Positions 26,423 through 35,748 of a stretch of 64,000 nucleotides of DNA are shown here, one piece after another. Position numbers and translations under genes: made by a program. The stretch's first letter is position 1, and each line of letters starts with the position of its first letter. This DNA is from Actinoplanes sandaracinus (GTDB taxonomy: Bacteria > Actinomycetota > Actinomycetes > Mycobacteriales > Micromonosporaceae): assembly GCF_030009775.1 (NCBI RefSeq), contig NZ_JASCTH010000037.1, positions 37,092 to 101,091 of the forward strand, read 5' to 3'. Below the pieces are notes generated by a model. The model searched no databases. It saw only the letters and a list, made by a program, of their open reading frames with translations, and was not told where the DNA came from.

Positions 26423-26440
26423 CGCGGGAACCCTCCCGCG
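26423..26440 (+). terminator. Hairpin between kinase and FHA genes
   Basis: CGCGGGA (26423-26429) and TCCCGCG (26434-26440) pair around a 4-nt loop directly after the kinase stop. There is no T-tract. It could lower read-through into the FHA gene or protect the kinase mRNA end. Confidence 0.5.
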
Positions 26441-26494
26441 GATCCCGGACAGGCTGACGGGTGCGCTGCTCACACGAGGTGCCAGGAGGCGAAC

Positions 26495-27283
26495 ATGCCA
26501 GAAGAACGGCTGAACGAGCTCCCGGCGAACCACCACAGCCTCGCCCTCGGAGTCCCCATCAGCGTCGCACCCGGCATGCTGCACGTGCTGGCGGCGACCG
26601 GCGGCACGACCGTCGGATTTAAGGAGGGGCGGACCGTCCTCTTCGGACGGAGCAGACCGGATGTGCACGTCTGCGTCGGCGAGGACGACCTGCGCATCAG
26701 CAGGGAGCACGGGGCGCTCACCTGTCGCGGTGACCGGTGGTGGATCAGCACGCTGGGTCGTCTTCCGTTGCGGCTGCCCGAATCTCGCCTGTTGTTCCGG
26801 CAGGACGAGCCGATCCCGTTGCAGACGGGGTACACCCCGCTGTTCGTCCGCGGATCACACGAACGACTGCACCTGCTTGAAGTTCACGTGCAACCCAGGC
26901 ACGGCAACCGACCACCGGCCGACCACCACGCACCAACCAGGCCTCCGCGCACGTGGCACCTGACCTCCGTGGAGAAGCGCGTGGTCGTCGCGCTCGCCCA
27001 GCGGTACCTCCTGCACGAGCGGCACCCGATTCCTCTGTCCTGGCGTCAGGTCGCGGAACACCTCAACGAGATCCGGCCAGACGACAACTGGAACCACAAG
27101 AAGGTCGAGCGCGTCGTCACCGAGGTGCGGAACCGGTTGAGCGGCAACGGTGTTTCCGGCCTGACCCGTAAGGAGGTCGGTGAGCCCATCGGGAACACGC
27201 TGAACCACAACCTCATCCGCGAACTGATGGAGAGCACCACCCTCGTGCCACCGGACCTGCGCATCCTCGACCACGACAACTGA
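26495..27283 (+). CDS. FHA-domain protein with C-terminal helical region
   Basis: The 262-residue product has an FHA domain at about 30-135, recognisable from LFGRSRPDVHVCV, ISREHGALT and WWISTLGRLPLRL. The C-terminal ~110 residues (LTSVEKRVVVALAQRYL, LSWRQVAEHLNEI, HKKVERVVTEVRNRL) look like a winged-helix DNA-binding region. FHA domains bind phosphothreonine, so phosphorylation by the adjacent kinase could switch DNA binding. This one-step kinase-to-DNA circuit is inferred. The start ATG follows AGGAGG by five bases. It lies in the same orientation as the kinase and near its end, so co-transcription is likely despite the hairpin between them. Confidence 0.85.
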   Translation: MPEERLNELPANHHSLALGVPISVAPGMLHVLAATGGTTVGFKEGRTVLFGRSRPDVHVCVGEDDLRISREHGALTCRGDRWWISTLGRLPLRLPESRLLFRQDEPIPLQTGYTPLFVRGSHERLHLLEVHVQPRHGNRPPADHHAPTRPPRTWHLTSVEKRVVVALAQRYLLHERHPIPLSWRQVAEHLNEIRPDDNWNHKKVERVVTEVRNRLSGNGVSGLTRKEVGEPIGNTLNHNLIRELMESTTLVPPDLRILDHDN

Positions 27284-27365
27284 GACCTCCACGGTGTCAC
27301 AGCCCGCGAACCTGACACGACCTATCCGGATCTTGAGATGGTCCCGACGGCCATTGGCACCGGCT

Positions 27366-28661
27366 TCAGGACGGGGCCGGGGTGCGGTCGTCGGGGTCGT
27401 TGCTGTGGGTGGGGAAGGTGGCGGTGAAGGTGGTGCCGCCACCGGGGGTGTCGGTGATGGTGAGCCGGCCGTGATGGGTGCGCAGGATCTCGGCGCAGGT
27501 GGCCAGTCCGATGCCGTGTCCGGGGGCGTCGTGGCTGAGCCGTACGAACGGCCGGAGGACGTCGTCGCGGTGTTCGGTGGGGATGCCGATGCCGTTGTCG
27601 GCGACGCGGAGCCGCCACTGGTCCGCCCCGGCGGCGGCGTCGATGCTGACCTGGCAGGACCGATCGGGATGGCGGAACTTGAGCGCGTTGCTGAGCAGGT
27701 TCTGCACGAGTAGCCGGATCTGGGTCGGGTCGGAGTCGACGGTGGGCAGGTCACCGGTGTTTATGGTGGCGTGCGCGCCGGTGATGGTGGTGCGGAGGTC
27801 TTCGGTCACCGCGGTCACCAGGCTGGCCAGATCGATCCGGGCTTGTCGGGGCCGGCCGCCGACGCTGGCGTAGGTGAGGAGGTCCTGCAGGATGGTGTCC
27901 ATCCGCCCCGCCGCCCGGGCGATGGTGTGGGCATCGGCCTCCACCGCGTTGGGGTCGCTGTCATGGGCTTCTTCGGCGAGGATCGTGGCGGTGCCGGTGA
28001 TGCTCATCAGCGGGCTTCGCAGGTCGTGGGCGACGGTGCCGGCGAAACGGTGCAGCGCCTGATTCGAGCGCTCCAACTCTGCCCGCGTCCGGCCGAGCTC
28101 GTCGATCACCTGGTCGCGTTCGGTAAGGCTGGTTTCCAGCTCCTGGGTGTGACGGCGTAACTCCAGGACATCGATCACGAGGGCGGCGAGTTCGTTGAGG
28201 CGGGCCTTCTGGTTGGCGGTCAGGGTGCGGGGAGCGGTGTCGAACACGCATAAGGTGCCCAGGACGTGCCGGGAGGGTCCGCGTAGCTGGGTGGCGGCGT
28301 AGAACCGTATGGAGGCGAGGACGCCGGTGACGAACGGGTTGTTCGCGAACCGGGGGTCGGTGGACGCGTCGGTCAGGTAGACCGGGCCCGGTTGAACCAC
28401 GGTGATGGCGCACATGGAGTCCTCGCGGCGGCACGCGTGGGGTTCGAAGCCGATGGCGGCGATCTGCAGCTGCTGGTCCGGGGTGAGGATGTTGATCACC
28501 GCGGTCGGCACGTCGCACAGGGTCGCCGCAATGCCGACGATGGCGTCCAGGTCCGCGATGCGGTCACCGTCGAGAACGCCGTAGGCCTCCAGCTCGGCCA
28601 GCAGTTCCCGCTCCGGGGCCGCCAGCTGCGCACGAGGAGGACCGTCGGCTTTCGCGCTCAC
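27366..28661 (-). CDS. GAF-domain sensor histidine kinase
   Basis: This is a soluble 431-residue histidine kinase. A GAF domain spans about 30-175 (AVINILTPDQQLQIAAIG, DSMCAIT, RFYAATQLRGP, LGTLCVFD). A coiled coil (about 175-205) is followed by the dimerisation helix with the phospho-acceptor in AHDLRSPL (His212), then the HATPase domain with the N box (LLSNALKFR), DNGIGIP and GHGIGLA. The start I choose is GTG 28661, with GGAGGG nine bases before it; the frame is open further upstream, but the extra residues look non-coding. There are no membrane helices, so the signal is cytosolic, possibly redox, light or a nucleotide. No response regulator gene is beside it. Confidence 0.88.
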   Translation of the reverse strand: MSAKADGPPRAQLAAPERELLAELEAYGVLDGDRIADLDAIVGIAATLCDVPTAVINILTPDQQLQIAAIGFEPHACRREDSMCAITVVQPGPVYLTDASTDPRFANNPFVTGVLASIRFYAATQLRGPSRHVLGTLCVFDTAPRTLTANQKARLNELAALVIDVLELRRHTQELETSLTERDQVIDELGRTRAELERSNQALHRFAGTVAHDLRSPLMSITGTATILAEEAHDSDPNAVEADAHTIARAAGRMDTILQDLLTYASVGGRPRQARIDLASLVTAVTEDLRTTITGAHATINTGDLPTVDSDPTQIRLLVQNLLSNALKFRHPDRSCQVSIDAAAGADQWRLRVADNGIGIPTEHRDDVLRPFVRLSHDAPGHGIGLATCAEILRTHHGRLTITDTPGGGTTFTATFPTHSNDPDDRTPAPS

Positions 28662-28939
28662 TTCTGACACCCCTCCGTCCTGGCCAGTGCCGGTATCCCG
28701 GAAGCGCTGAAGTTTCAGCGTAAGCCCGACTGGGGGCGCGGCAGGCGGCATGTCGGGTACTGGTGTGGTCGGCCCACGGGACAGTGGATGTTGCCGGGGC
28801 CTTCGGGTGGTGCGGTATTGGGCGAGGCCGGGTCCGGGGCCGAGATGCATTCGACTTGGTGGAGCAGCCGAGGACCGGGTGCTCGGCCGGGTTGCCTCCC
28901 TTGGCGTGCGACCTCTCGTACCTCAAGTTGCCCGCCGCC

Positions 28940-29250
28940 CGCCGCCCGCCGCCCGGCTCTTCCGGCTGCTCAGTCTCGTGCCCGGCCAGGTTGCCGCGAC
29001 CGGCGCCACGGCCGCCCTGGCCGGCGCGGCGGACGGCATCGAGGAGGTGCTCGGGACGCTGGCCGACGCCCACCTGGTGGAGCGCCCGGCGCCGGACCGG
29101 TACGTGATGCACGACCTGATCGCCCGCCACGCGCGGGAGCGGCTGGCCGCGGACGAGCCGGCCGCGGACCGGTCGGCAGCGGTGACCCGGCCGCTGGACT
29201 GGTATCTGGCGGCCTTCCACGCCGCGCACGCGATCCTCGCGCCGTACCGG
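28940..29250 (+). pseudogene. AfsR/SARP-type regulator fragment
   Basis: The + strand encodes about 100 residues of the region that follows the NB-ARC domain in AfsR/SARP regulators: ARLFRLLSLVPG, IEEVLGTLADAHLVERP, DRYVMHDLIARHARERLA and a Trp-Tyr helix. The DNA-binding and ATPase parts upstream are absent. At 29250 the sequence switches into an IS110 transposase. It is a relic of a pathway-specific antibiotic regulator, not a functional gene. Confidence 0.7.
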
Positions 29251-29790
29251 ACGACGCCAAGCTCATCGACGCCGCGGCACGCTGCCGTCCTGGCCAGATC
29301 ACCGCGGTCGAGGCGGCCAGCAAGCTGACGCTCAAGTCCCTGGCCACCCGGTATCAACAGCTCACGGCTGGGATCACCACGCTCGACGTCGAGATCGAGC
29401 GGCTCGCCCAGCAGGCGGCGCCGCAGCTCATGGCGATCAAGGGCATCGGGGCCGACACTGCCGGGGCATTGCTGGCCGCAGCCGGTGACAACCCCGAACG
29501 GCTGCACAGCGAGTCCGCGTTCGCACACCTATGCGGGGTCGCGCCGATCCCAGCGTCGTCCGGCAAGACCAACCGGCACCGACTCAACCGCGGCGGTAAT
29601 CGTGACGCCAACCGCCCTCTCTAGGTCTTGGTGCTGGGCCGACTCAGCTACGACGAACGCACCCGCGAGTACGCAGCCCGGCGTACCGCCGAAGGCAAAA
29701 CCAAACGCGAGATCATCCGCTGCATCAAGGGCTACCTCGCCCGCGAAATCTTTCACGCCCTCATCGCTGACGGACAGGCCTGCGTGCGTT
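29251..29790 (+). pseudogene. IS110-family transposase, C-terminal half, frameshifted
   Basis: It contains APQLMAIKGIGADTAGALL, SESAFAHLCGVAPIPASSGK and RHRLNRGGNRDAN, the Transposase_20 signature of IS110 elements. A stop at about 29622 breaks the frame, and VLGRLSYDERTREYAARR, TAEGKTKREIIRCIKGYLAR follow in a shifted frame. The DEDD catalytic N-terminal half is missing. It directly interrupts the SARP gene fragment, so the insertion is probably what destroyed that gene. Confidence 0.8.
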
Positions 29791-29825
29791 CAGCCGGAGC
29801 GTCGGACCTTGCGCATGAGCATCGC

Positions 29826-29993
29826 TCACACCCCGTACTCGGACCCGACATCACCGGTGATCGCCCCGGCGGCAGAGCCCATGAACAGGGCGTTCGCGCA
29901 GTCCGGGCAAACCTCGCGTCCTGTGATCGTCTCCTCGAACGGCTCGCGGACACTGCGACCGCAGTCAGGGCAGTCCCGGCCTGAAAGCCCCAT
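29826..29993 (-). CDS. Small zinc-ribbon protein
   Basis: This is a 55-residue protein with two CxxC knuckles, CPDCGRSV (residues 8-15) and VCPDCANAL (28-36), spaced to bind one zinc ion, and a Gly-rich tail. Such tiny zinc ribbons are frequent in actinobacteria and have no assigned role. It starts two bases after the stop of the upstream membrane peptide gene, so the two form a small operon. Confidence 0.7.
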   Translation of the reverse strand: MGLSGRDCPDCGRSVREPFEETITGREVCPDCANALFMGSAAGAITGDVGSEYGV

Positions 29994-29995
29994 TT

Positions 29996-30187
29996 CTACC
30001 CACGCCCTGTGCTGGCCGCCCGGCCCGCGCGCCGTCGTCGCTCGGCCACGAGGATGGCCACACAAACGGGGATCATGGCGGCCGCACCTACCAGGGCCTT
30101 TACCGCCGTGGGGCCTTCCCAAGCGAACCCCAAGACCGTGACCGCTAGCAGGGTCAGCAGGTACGCAACGTTCAGGTGACGCGGCAT
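29996..30187 (-). CDS. Small two-helix membrane protein
   Basis: This 63-residue product has two hydrophobic helices (VAYLLTLLAVTVLGFAW and ALVGAAAMIPVCVAILV) and a basic C-terminal tail (ERRRRAGRAA), which would face the cytoplasm. I chose the ATG at 30187, which puts the first helix close to the N-terminus. It is the first gene of a two-gene operon with the zinc ribbon. The function is unknown. Confidence 0.65.
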   Translation of the reverse strand: MPRHLNVAYLLTLLAVTVLGFAWEGPTAVKALVGAAAMIPVCVAILVAERRRRAGRAASTGRG

Positions 30188-30468
30188 GCAACCACCGTAG
30201 CAAGCGTGAGCATCGATGAAGGCGTACTGATGTATCGAATCGAATCTCCGGCGGACTTGACGCATATGAGCATCGATTGACCTGGTCAGTGCGGATGCCG
30301 CGGTGGTCACCAAGGTGGCCGAGCCCGGTACGTGACAGCGGGTCGCGCTGTCCGGCATGGGCAGCGGGGACGCTGCTGCCCCGTGAGGTGATCGCCCACC
30401 GACGCAGGGGTGGACAGCTGAACAAGGAGTAGGGTCGAGGCGGCCGCCCGCGACGGTATGCGCCGTGT

Positions 30469-31184
30469 TTGACCCAGACCCTGTTGCCCACCTCGCAGAA
30501 GGTCCCCGCGGATCAGAGCACTACTAACGCGATGGGCGATTGTCTACGCCACCGACCGGCGGTGGAGCAGCGGGTGGTGGTGGCGATCAGTGCGTCGATG
30601 GCCACCGCGATCCTGTTCCTGGCTGCTCCGAACCGCTACTCGGTGGGCTACTACGCGGCCCGGGTCACGCTGCTGGTCTCCTCCGGGGTCGTGCTGCTGG
30701 TACTGCTCGCCGAAACGGCGAAGCTCTACCGCAGGCTCGCGGCAGCCCACCAGGACCTCGACCGGGCGCACCGTGAGCTGAGCCGCCGGGCCGACCACCT
30801 GAGCGCCGCCAACCTGGAGCTGCAAGCCGCGCTGGCACATCGCGCCGACCTGCTCGACCAGCGCATCCGGCTGACCGGCGAACTGGCTCCATCGGCCAGC
30901 ACCTGCTGGAGCTGATCAACGCGGTCCTTGAGCTCGCCAAAGCAGAGGCCGGCAAGCTGCGCCTGCACCGCCGGGCAGTCCCGCTGCGGGCGGTCGCGAC
31001 GGAGGTGGCCGGCGCCCTCGCACCTCTAGCGCACAGTAAGAGCCTGGACCTCGGGGTGTCGGTGCCCGACCTCTTGGTGGAAGCCCGGCCCGAGAACTCC
31101 GCCAGCATGATCACCCTGGCGATGATCGACAACCTCGCCAAACGGCTCACCGCCGAAACCACCCCAACCTGGCGATACAGCTAA
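30469..31184 (+). pseudogene. Broken membrane histidine kinase (MASE-like input)
   Basis: The first frame (30469-30915) encodes membrane helices (MATAILFLAAPNRYSVGYYA, VTLLVSSGVVLLVLLAE) and a coiled coil (HQDLDRAHRELSRRADHLSA), as in MASE4-type sensor kinases. It ends at a stop at 30915. In another frame from 30905, LLELINAVLELAKAEAGKL and following residues match the segment just after the H box of hybrid kinases and then run to a stop at about 31184. The H box and most of the ATPase domain are deleted, so the kinase cannot work. Confidence 0.65.
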
Positions 31185-31234
31185 AGTCACATAACTCACT
31201 AACTACACCAATCAGACGTCCTCTAAGCAAGGCG

Positions 31235-31533
31235 TTCACCGAGTTCGCCCGCGTACATCAGACGACGGTTCCAGCGGCCGCGATCATCGCCAGCCTTGGC
31301 AGCAATCTGCGAACCCAACTGGTCATCTGGCTATACGACCATGCTGGACGTACCGCCGATTACGGCTGGGAACACCTGCACCAGAGGTTCGGTGAGTCAC
31401 GCCGAGAACCTGCGGGCGCCGACGGTCGGGACCACCTCCAGTCGGCGTTCATTGACGCGCTCCACCAGGTTTGCGGCACGGTCGCTGGCATTCGGTTCAC
31501 CGTCGACTTCTCGGCTCTGCGCTTCCAAGGCTG
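31235..31533 (+). pseudogene. Possible gene remnant without a start codon
   Basis: One + frame reads like real protein (AAAIIASLGSNLRTQLVIWL, YDHAGRTADYGWEHLHQRFG, RDHLQSAFIDALHQVCGTVA) up to a TGA at 31531. There is no ATG or GTG with a ribosome site at its beginning, and the frame merges upstream into the broken kinase. I do not recognise the family. It may be the 3' end of a lost gene. The remaining bases up to 31808 contain no supportable gene. Confidence 0.35.
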
Positions 31534-31808
31534 ACCTCGTTCAACGTCGGGCCGGCAGAGCCCACGACCTGGGGCAGGCACAGGTGGACGGTGAGACTTG
31601 ATGCTGGGCCCGGTCGGTCTCGAGGCGGTCTCCGTGAAGATCTGTTTCCTGCTGTTTCGCATCGTTGCGCCAGCTGGAGGGCATTGCGTTGGCCGCCGTA
31701 CCGTCTCTTCGCATCCTTCGTCAAGCTGCCCGTAGCCGTACCCGGACTTCGCCTTTGAAAAGGGTGTTGAACGTCAACAGCCGCAGCGAAGTCACCTCGA
31801 TGATCCGA

Positions 31809-32687
31809 TCAGATCTCCATGTTCAGGCCGGTCTCCGGGTCGAGGCCCATGATTTCGCGGGACCGTCTGATGTACTCCCAGTCCGCCTCGGAGGACGCAT
31901 CGACGTCGACGTGGTGCAGGTTGTAGCCGGAATCCGGCGCATGCCGCTCCGGGCGGAACGGCGTCGTCGAGGCATGCTTGCGCTCCCAGTCCGCATGCCA
32001 GGACCCGACCGCACGCAGTCGCTCCTCCTGCGTCGGTGGCGGCGGCTGCCCCGGCACGTTCGTCTCCTGCACCCGAGCCGCGCCGTCAGCTGTGGCCGCC
32101 AACTCCAACAGCCGCCGGGCACGCTCGATCACGCTCGGCGCCGGCATCTCCGGCAGGAAGAAGTGCCGCGACTCGATGTGGCAGTAGAACCGATCCTCCG
32201 GGTGCGCCCCGGTGGCCAATACCTCCTGGGCGATCGACTCCGGCCACACCCACATCCCGTCGGTGCGGAACCCCGGCACCACCAGCGGCGCCTGAGCCAG
32301 AAACGCGACCACCTCGGCCTGCGCCTCCGCATCCAACGCACCGAACGCCGTCCCGGTGCCCGGCCGCGCCAGCCGCAACAGGAAATCGCCCGCCTGCTGC
32401 CGGTCCAGCGCACGCCGGATCGCCCCGTAGTGCGACCGCAAGGTTTTCGCCGTCGCCGCCGGGAGCCGGTGGGACATCCGCTTCAATGTTCCCGGCAGTT
32501 CACCCCGCTCGGTGCGGGCCAGCATGTCCGACGGCCGCCACACCCCGTCCCGCCCGAGCAGCTCGTCCACCGAGCCGGCGGCGGAGACGACCCGGCGCAA
32601 CACCCAGGACGCATCGGCCACTGTCTCACCGGGACGCAGGCGAGCGAAATGCGTCGTGTCGACACCGGGGGATGTCTCCACAGTCAC
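31809..32687 (-). CDS. Hypothetical protein, last gene of a four-gene minus-strand array
   Basis: This is a 292-residue soluble protein, start GTG 32687, only 9 bases after the stop of the gene at 32697. It has a helical N-terminal half (VADASWVLRRVVSAAGSVDE, YGAIRRALDRQQAGDFLLRL) and a C-terminal half with conserved-looking motifs (GMWVWPESIAQEVLATG, HPEDRFYCHIESRHFFLPEM, SGYNLHHVDVDASSEADWEY). I do not recognise a family. The Trp/His-rich C-terminal end is reminiscent of proteins deposited as SMI1/KNR4-adjacent or immunity-like genes, but this is weak. Tight spacing makes an operon with the next gene certain enough. Confidence 0.7.
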   Translation of the reverse strand: MTVETSPGVDTTHFARLRPGETVADASWVLRRVVSAAGSVDELLGRDGVWRPSDMLARTERGELPGTLKRMSHRLPAATAKTLRSHYGAIRRALDRQQAGDFLLRLARPGTGTAFGALDAEAQAEVVAFLAQAPLVVPGFRTDGMWVWPESIAQEVLATGAHPEDRFYCHIESRHFFLPEMPAPSVIERARRLLELAATADGAARVQETNVPGQPPPPTQEERLRAVGSWHADWERKHASTTPFRPERHAPDSGYNLHHVDVDASSEADWEYIRRSREIMGLDPETGLNMEI

Positions 32688-32696
32688 CCCGGGACC

Positions 32697-33464
32697 CTAC
32701 CTGTCCGATACCCGGCCCGTGGGGGCCTGCCAGAGCAGCGCCGACCCGGCGAGCGCTGCCTGGTGATAGGGCGGCAGGCTCTCTCCTGCCCAGAAGACCT
32801 CGATCTGTGGGGCGGCCGCGCCCGGCCGTTCCAGGTCGCGCCGGACCTGCCCCGCGACGTCCCAGGCGGCGGCGTACGGCACAACCTCGACCAGGATCAC
32901 CCGCACCCCGTCCGCGTACGAGTCGCCCGGCGCGAACCGCCAGGCCCGAGAGGTCGACAGCACGTCCTCGACGAGACGCGACGCGCCCACCTGCGACCGG
33001 TCCCGGATGTCGGTCAACCGCGTCGCCAGGTCACCGAGGGCGGCCAGAGCGGGCGGCAACTCCCACAGGTTGTCGCCGGGACGACCGGTCAGATCCAGCC
33101 GTGGCGGGATCCGCGCGGCGTCCGTCGCCAGCACCTCGGCCGGCGCCGGGAAGAACCGGTGGCCGGTGACCGGGACCTCGTCCACGATCCGCACCCGGTC
33201 GACGGCGACCGGGTCCCGGCCGAAGAAGGCAAGCACGATCTCGCGGATCAGCGCCACGTCCCCGGCGGTCAACGGCTCGCCGAACTCCACCATCGAGCCC
33301 ATCACCGCGTCCGGAACCTGCGGCAGGTCACCGCCGGCGAGCATCCGCCGCATCTCGTCCAGCCACTCGTCCGGCACCCGGCCGGCCAGCCTCAGCAGCA
33401 ACCGATGCAGCCCACTGAAGAACCGCCACCCCTGCTCACCCAACTCAACCCGTGCGTCGGCCAT
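32697..33464 (-). CDS. Hypothetical protein
   Basis: This 255-residue protein has its start at ATG 33464 preceded by GGAGGGGAAGG. The N-terminal part is helical (GWRFFSGLHRLLLRLAG, EWLDEMRRMLAGGDLPQV), and the middle and C-terminal parts are alpha/beta (RVRIVDEVPVTGHRFFPAPA, GVRVILVEVVPYAAAWDVA). There is no signal peptide, membrane helix or known motif. It is followed at 9 nt by the 292-residue gene and preceded by two further small genes in the same direction. The set has the look of accessory or immunity genes next to mobile DNA (inference from context only). Confidence 0.7.
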   Translation of the reverse strand: MADARVELGEQGWRFFSGLHRLLLRLAGRVPDEWLDEMRRMLAGGDLPQVPDAVMGSMVEFGEPLTAGDVALIREIVLAFFGRDPVAVDRVRIVDEVPVTGHRFFPAPAEVLATDAARIPPRLDLTGRPGDNLWELPPALAALGDLATRLTDIRDRSQVGASRLVEDVLSTSRAWRFAPGDSYADGVRVILVEVVPYAAAWDVAGQVRRDLERPGAAAPQIEVFWAGESLPPYHQAALAGSALLWQAPTGRVSDR

Positions 33465-33587
33465 CTCAGACCTTCCCCTCCCGCCGATGATCAGATGCGT
33501 CCACCCTTCCGTCAGCACTCTCGGAAGCGGGGTATCGGGCACCCTGCATTCGACCGCATCCTGGACATCTCGAAGAAACTCCGCCGC

Positions 33588-33950
33588 TCATGCATCTTCG
33601 ATCCGGTCACAGCCGAGGTATTCGAGGAAGTTCTCCTGCTCCTGCTCCGGCAAGGCGGCGAACGAACCGTAAGCCACCCGCCGAGCGTGGGCCGTCTGTG
33701 TCTGAAGCAGTGCGACGATCGCGGCCCAGGCCATCGACACCAGGTGGAAGCGGTCTTCGCGAAGCGCGGAGAGGGTCGTCAACTGGCCGAGGATGGTCGC
33801 AGCATCCTCGCCAGCGGCCGCCCTGTCCGCCAATTCATAGACGGCTCTGCCGCGGAACCGGTTACTGTCACGAGCGAGCCGAGCCAATTCGACATTGCTC
33901 ATCTCGCCTACCGTTGGTAAAGGCCGTTCCGGCAGCACAGGGAAGCTCAT
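33588..33950 (-). CDS. Hypothetical helical protein, possible HEAT-like immunity protein
   Basis: This is a 120-residue, nearly all-helical acidic protein (NVELARLARDSNRFRGRAVY, ELADRAAAGEDAATILGQL, LVSMAWAAIVALLQTQT). The repeating helix pairs suggest a short HEAT-like solenoid, a fold often used by polymorphic-toxin immunity proteins. ATG 33950 lies a few bases after GAAGGGG. Its neighbours on both sides are uncharacterised genes on the same strand. No toxin gene is next to it, so it could be an orphan immunity gene. Confidence 0.65.
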   Translation of the reverse strand: MSFPVLPERPLPTVGEMSNVELARLARDSNRFRGRAVYELADRAAAGEDAATILGQLTTLSALREDRFHLVSMAWAAIVALLQTQTAHARRVAYGSFAALPEQEQENFLEYLGCDRIEDA

Positions 33951-33989
33951 AGGTCCCCTTCTCGATGGCGTCATTCTATTCTGGTTCCG

Positions 33990-34544
33990 TCAGTTGCCGT
34001 CCGGGCCCATGACGTAACCGAACTGGGCGAGTGAGCCGGCCCGATCGATCTCGTCGAGGGTGCCGGTGGCAAAGCTGGCCATCGGCGGGTTGCCGGCCCG
34101 GGCGCGCCAGCGGCGCATGGAGACCGACAGGTACTCGAGGTCCACCTCGCCGTTCTCGGTGTGGAAACCGCCGTCGCGTTCGAAAAGCAGGACCAGCGGC
34201 TCGAACGGGTCGTCCAAATCGGCGGGCAAGACGAAGCCCGTGCGACGCAGGGCCGCCCAGTGCAGGATGTACGGCGTTACATGGTCGACATCCCAGCCGC
34301 CGTCCACCTTGGCGAGCAACCCGTCGATCGCAGCCTGGTCGGCGCGGACACCCGGGTCGACGCAGGCGGCGATGTCGAAGAACGGGACGGGAGTGTCGCA
34401 CTGGTAGGCGTCCGCCCACAGTGCGGCTCGGCGGAAGTACTCCTTCAGCAGCGCCGCCTTCGACCAGCAGCGGTGCCCGTGGCGTTCCCAGTTGATCGCG
34501 CTCAGGCGATCGACCATCGCGCGTACGGCGTCGTCGGATGTCAT
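33990..34544 (-). CDS. Hypothetical protein, first gene of the array
   Basis: This is a 184-residue soluble protein with an N-terminal helical part (SDDAVRAMVDRLSAINWERH, WSKAALLKEYFRRAALWADA), then DIAACVDPGVRADQAAIDGL and a C-terminal alpha/beta part (LVLLFERDGGFHTENGEVDL, YLSVSMRRWRARAGN). The family is not recognised. The ATG at 34544 follows GAGGA. It lies against the truncated transposase that reads in the opposite direction, which marks the edge of a region with inserted DNA. A barrel-like fold with an acidic surface would fit an immunity protein, but there is no direct evidence. Confidence 0.65.
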   Translation of the reverse strand: MTSDDAVRAMVDRLSAINWERHGHRCWSKAALLKEYFRRAALWADAYQCDTPVPFFDIAACVDPGVRADQAAIDGLLAKVDGGWDVDHVTPYILHWAALRRTGFVLPADLDDPFEPLVLLFERDGGFHTENGEVDLEYLSVSMRRWRARAGNPPMASFATGTLDEIDRAGSLAQFGYVMGPDGN

Positions 34545-34559
34545 CGTCCCAATCCTCGC

Positions 34560-35720
34560 AGAGCGGTCCAGACGATCTCGTCCAGGTTCGAGAGGTCGCG
34601 GCGCTCTGCCGTGTGCACGGGCGCGCCAAGAGCGCCGCGCAGTTCATCCCCGGCTGGCCATACTCCTTCGTTGCGGCTCTGGAACCCGGACGCACCTCCT
34701 GGACAGCGATGCTGGACTTGGTACGTCTCGGCCCCGCCGACGACTCCACAGCGGTCACCGCGAGCCAGTTACGTGACGTGATCGACCGGCTGATCGCCTG
34801 CGGCCAGCAGAAACCCGGCGACCCGAACATCCTGATCGTCTGCGATGCCGGCTATGACGTGACCCGGCTGGCCTGGGTGCTAAGTGATCTGCCGGTCGAG
34901 GTGGCCGGGCGCATCCGCGCCGACCGGGTCCTGCGACTACCAGCCCCGCCCCAGGAACACCACCCGTACGGCGGCCGGCCACCCAAGCACGGCGGCGAGT
35001 TCGACCTGAAGAACCCCGCCACCTGGCCCGACTCGACTGTCACCACGATCAACGAGACGACCAGCTACGGAAAAGCCGAAACCCGAGCCTGGGACCGGCT
35101 GCACCCGCGACTGACCCACCGCGCCGCCTGGCTCGATCACGAGGGCACGCTACCGATCGTCGAGGGCACCCTCATCCGGCTGAAGGTCGAATACCTGCCC
35201 GGTAACCGCGACGCGCCACCCATGTGGCTGTGGTGGTCGGGCACCGGCGCGGATCCTCAGGATGTGGACCGAATCTGGCAGGCATACCTACGACGCTTCG
35301 ATCTGGAGCACACGTTCCGCCTGTTCAAGCAGACGCTCGGCTGGACCAGGCCGAAGCTACGCGACCCGCGGGCAGTCGACCGCTGGACATGGATCATGAT
35401 CGCCGCCCACATCCCACTACGACTGGCCCGACCCCTGGCCAGCGATCTACGCCGCCCATGGGAACTACCGGCACCGCCCGAGCGGCTCACCCCAGCCCGG
35501 GTCAGGCAAGGGTTTCGGAACCTGCGCCCGACATCGGCTCTACCAGCCGCAGCACCGAAACCCGCGCGCCCCGGCCCCGGACGGCCGCGGGGATCGAAGA
35601 ACCACAGCCGCGCGACCCGCTACGACGTGGGCAAAACCGTCAAACGCGAAACCTCGCCGGGCGGCAAGAGCGACCGGGCCGTCGTCGACGGGCACGACGT
35701 CGAGGCCTTCCTGGCCACCG
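34560..35720 (+). pseudogene. Truncated transposase (IS701/IS4-like)
   Basis: The long + frame carries GRAKSAAQFIPGWPYSFVAA, ILIVCDAGYDVTRLAWVLSD (first catalytic Asp region), AYLRRFDLEHTFRLFKQTLG (E-containing helix) and RTWIMIAAHIPLRL-like helices, as in DDE transposases that use this extended C-terminus. The N-terminal ~90 residues are missing, and the frame begins among unrelated bases. The 3' end runs on in frame past the natural Lys-rich end (RYDVGKTVKRE) into the antisense of the NACHT gene. It is therefore a relic truncated at both ends. It is flanked by the hypothetical-gene array and the NACHT gene. Confidence 0.7.
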
Positions 35721-35748
35721 GCCCGAAAGCCCGCCACCGGAGGGCGGC

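Noticed and set aside
28929..28955. Short tandem CCCGCCG-type repeats
   Set aside because: They are simple GC repeats at the edge of the SARP relic, common in high-GC DNA and without evident function.
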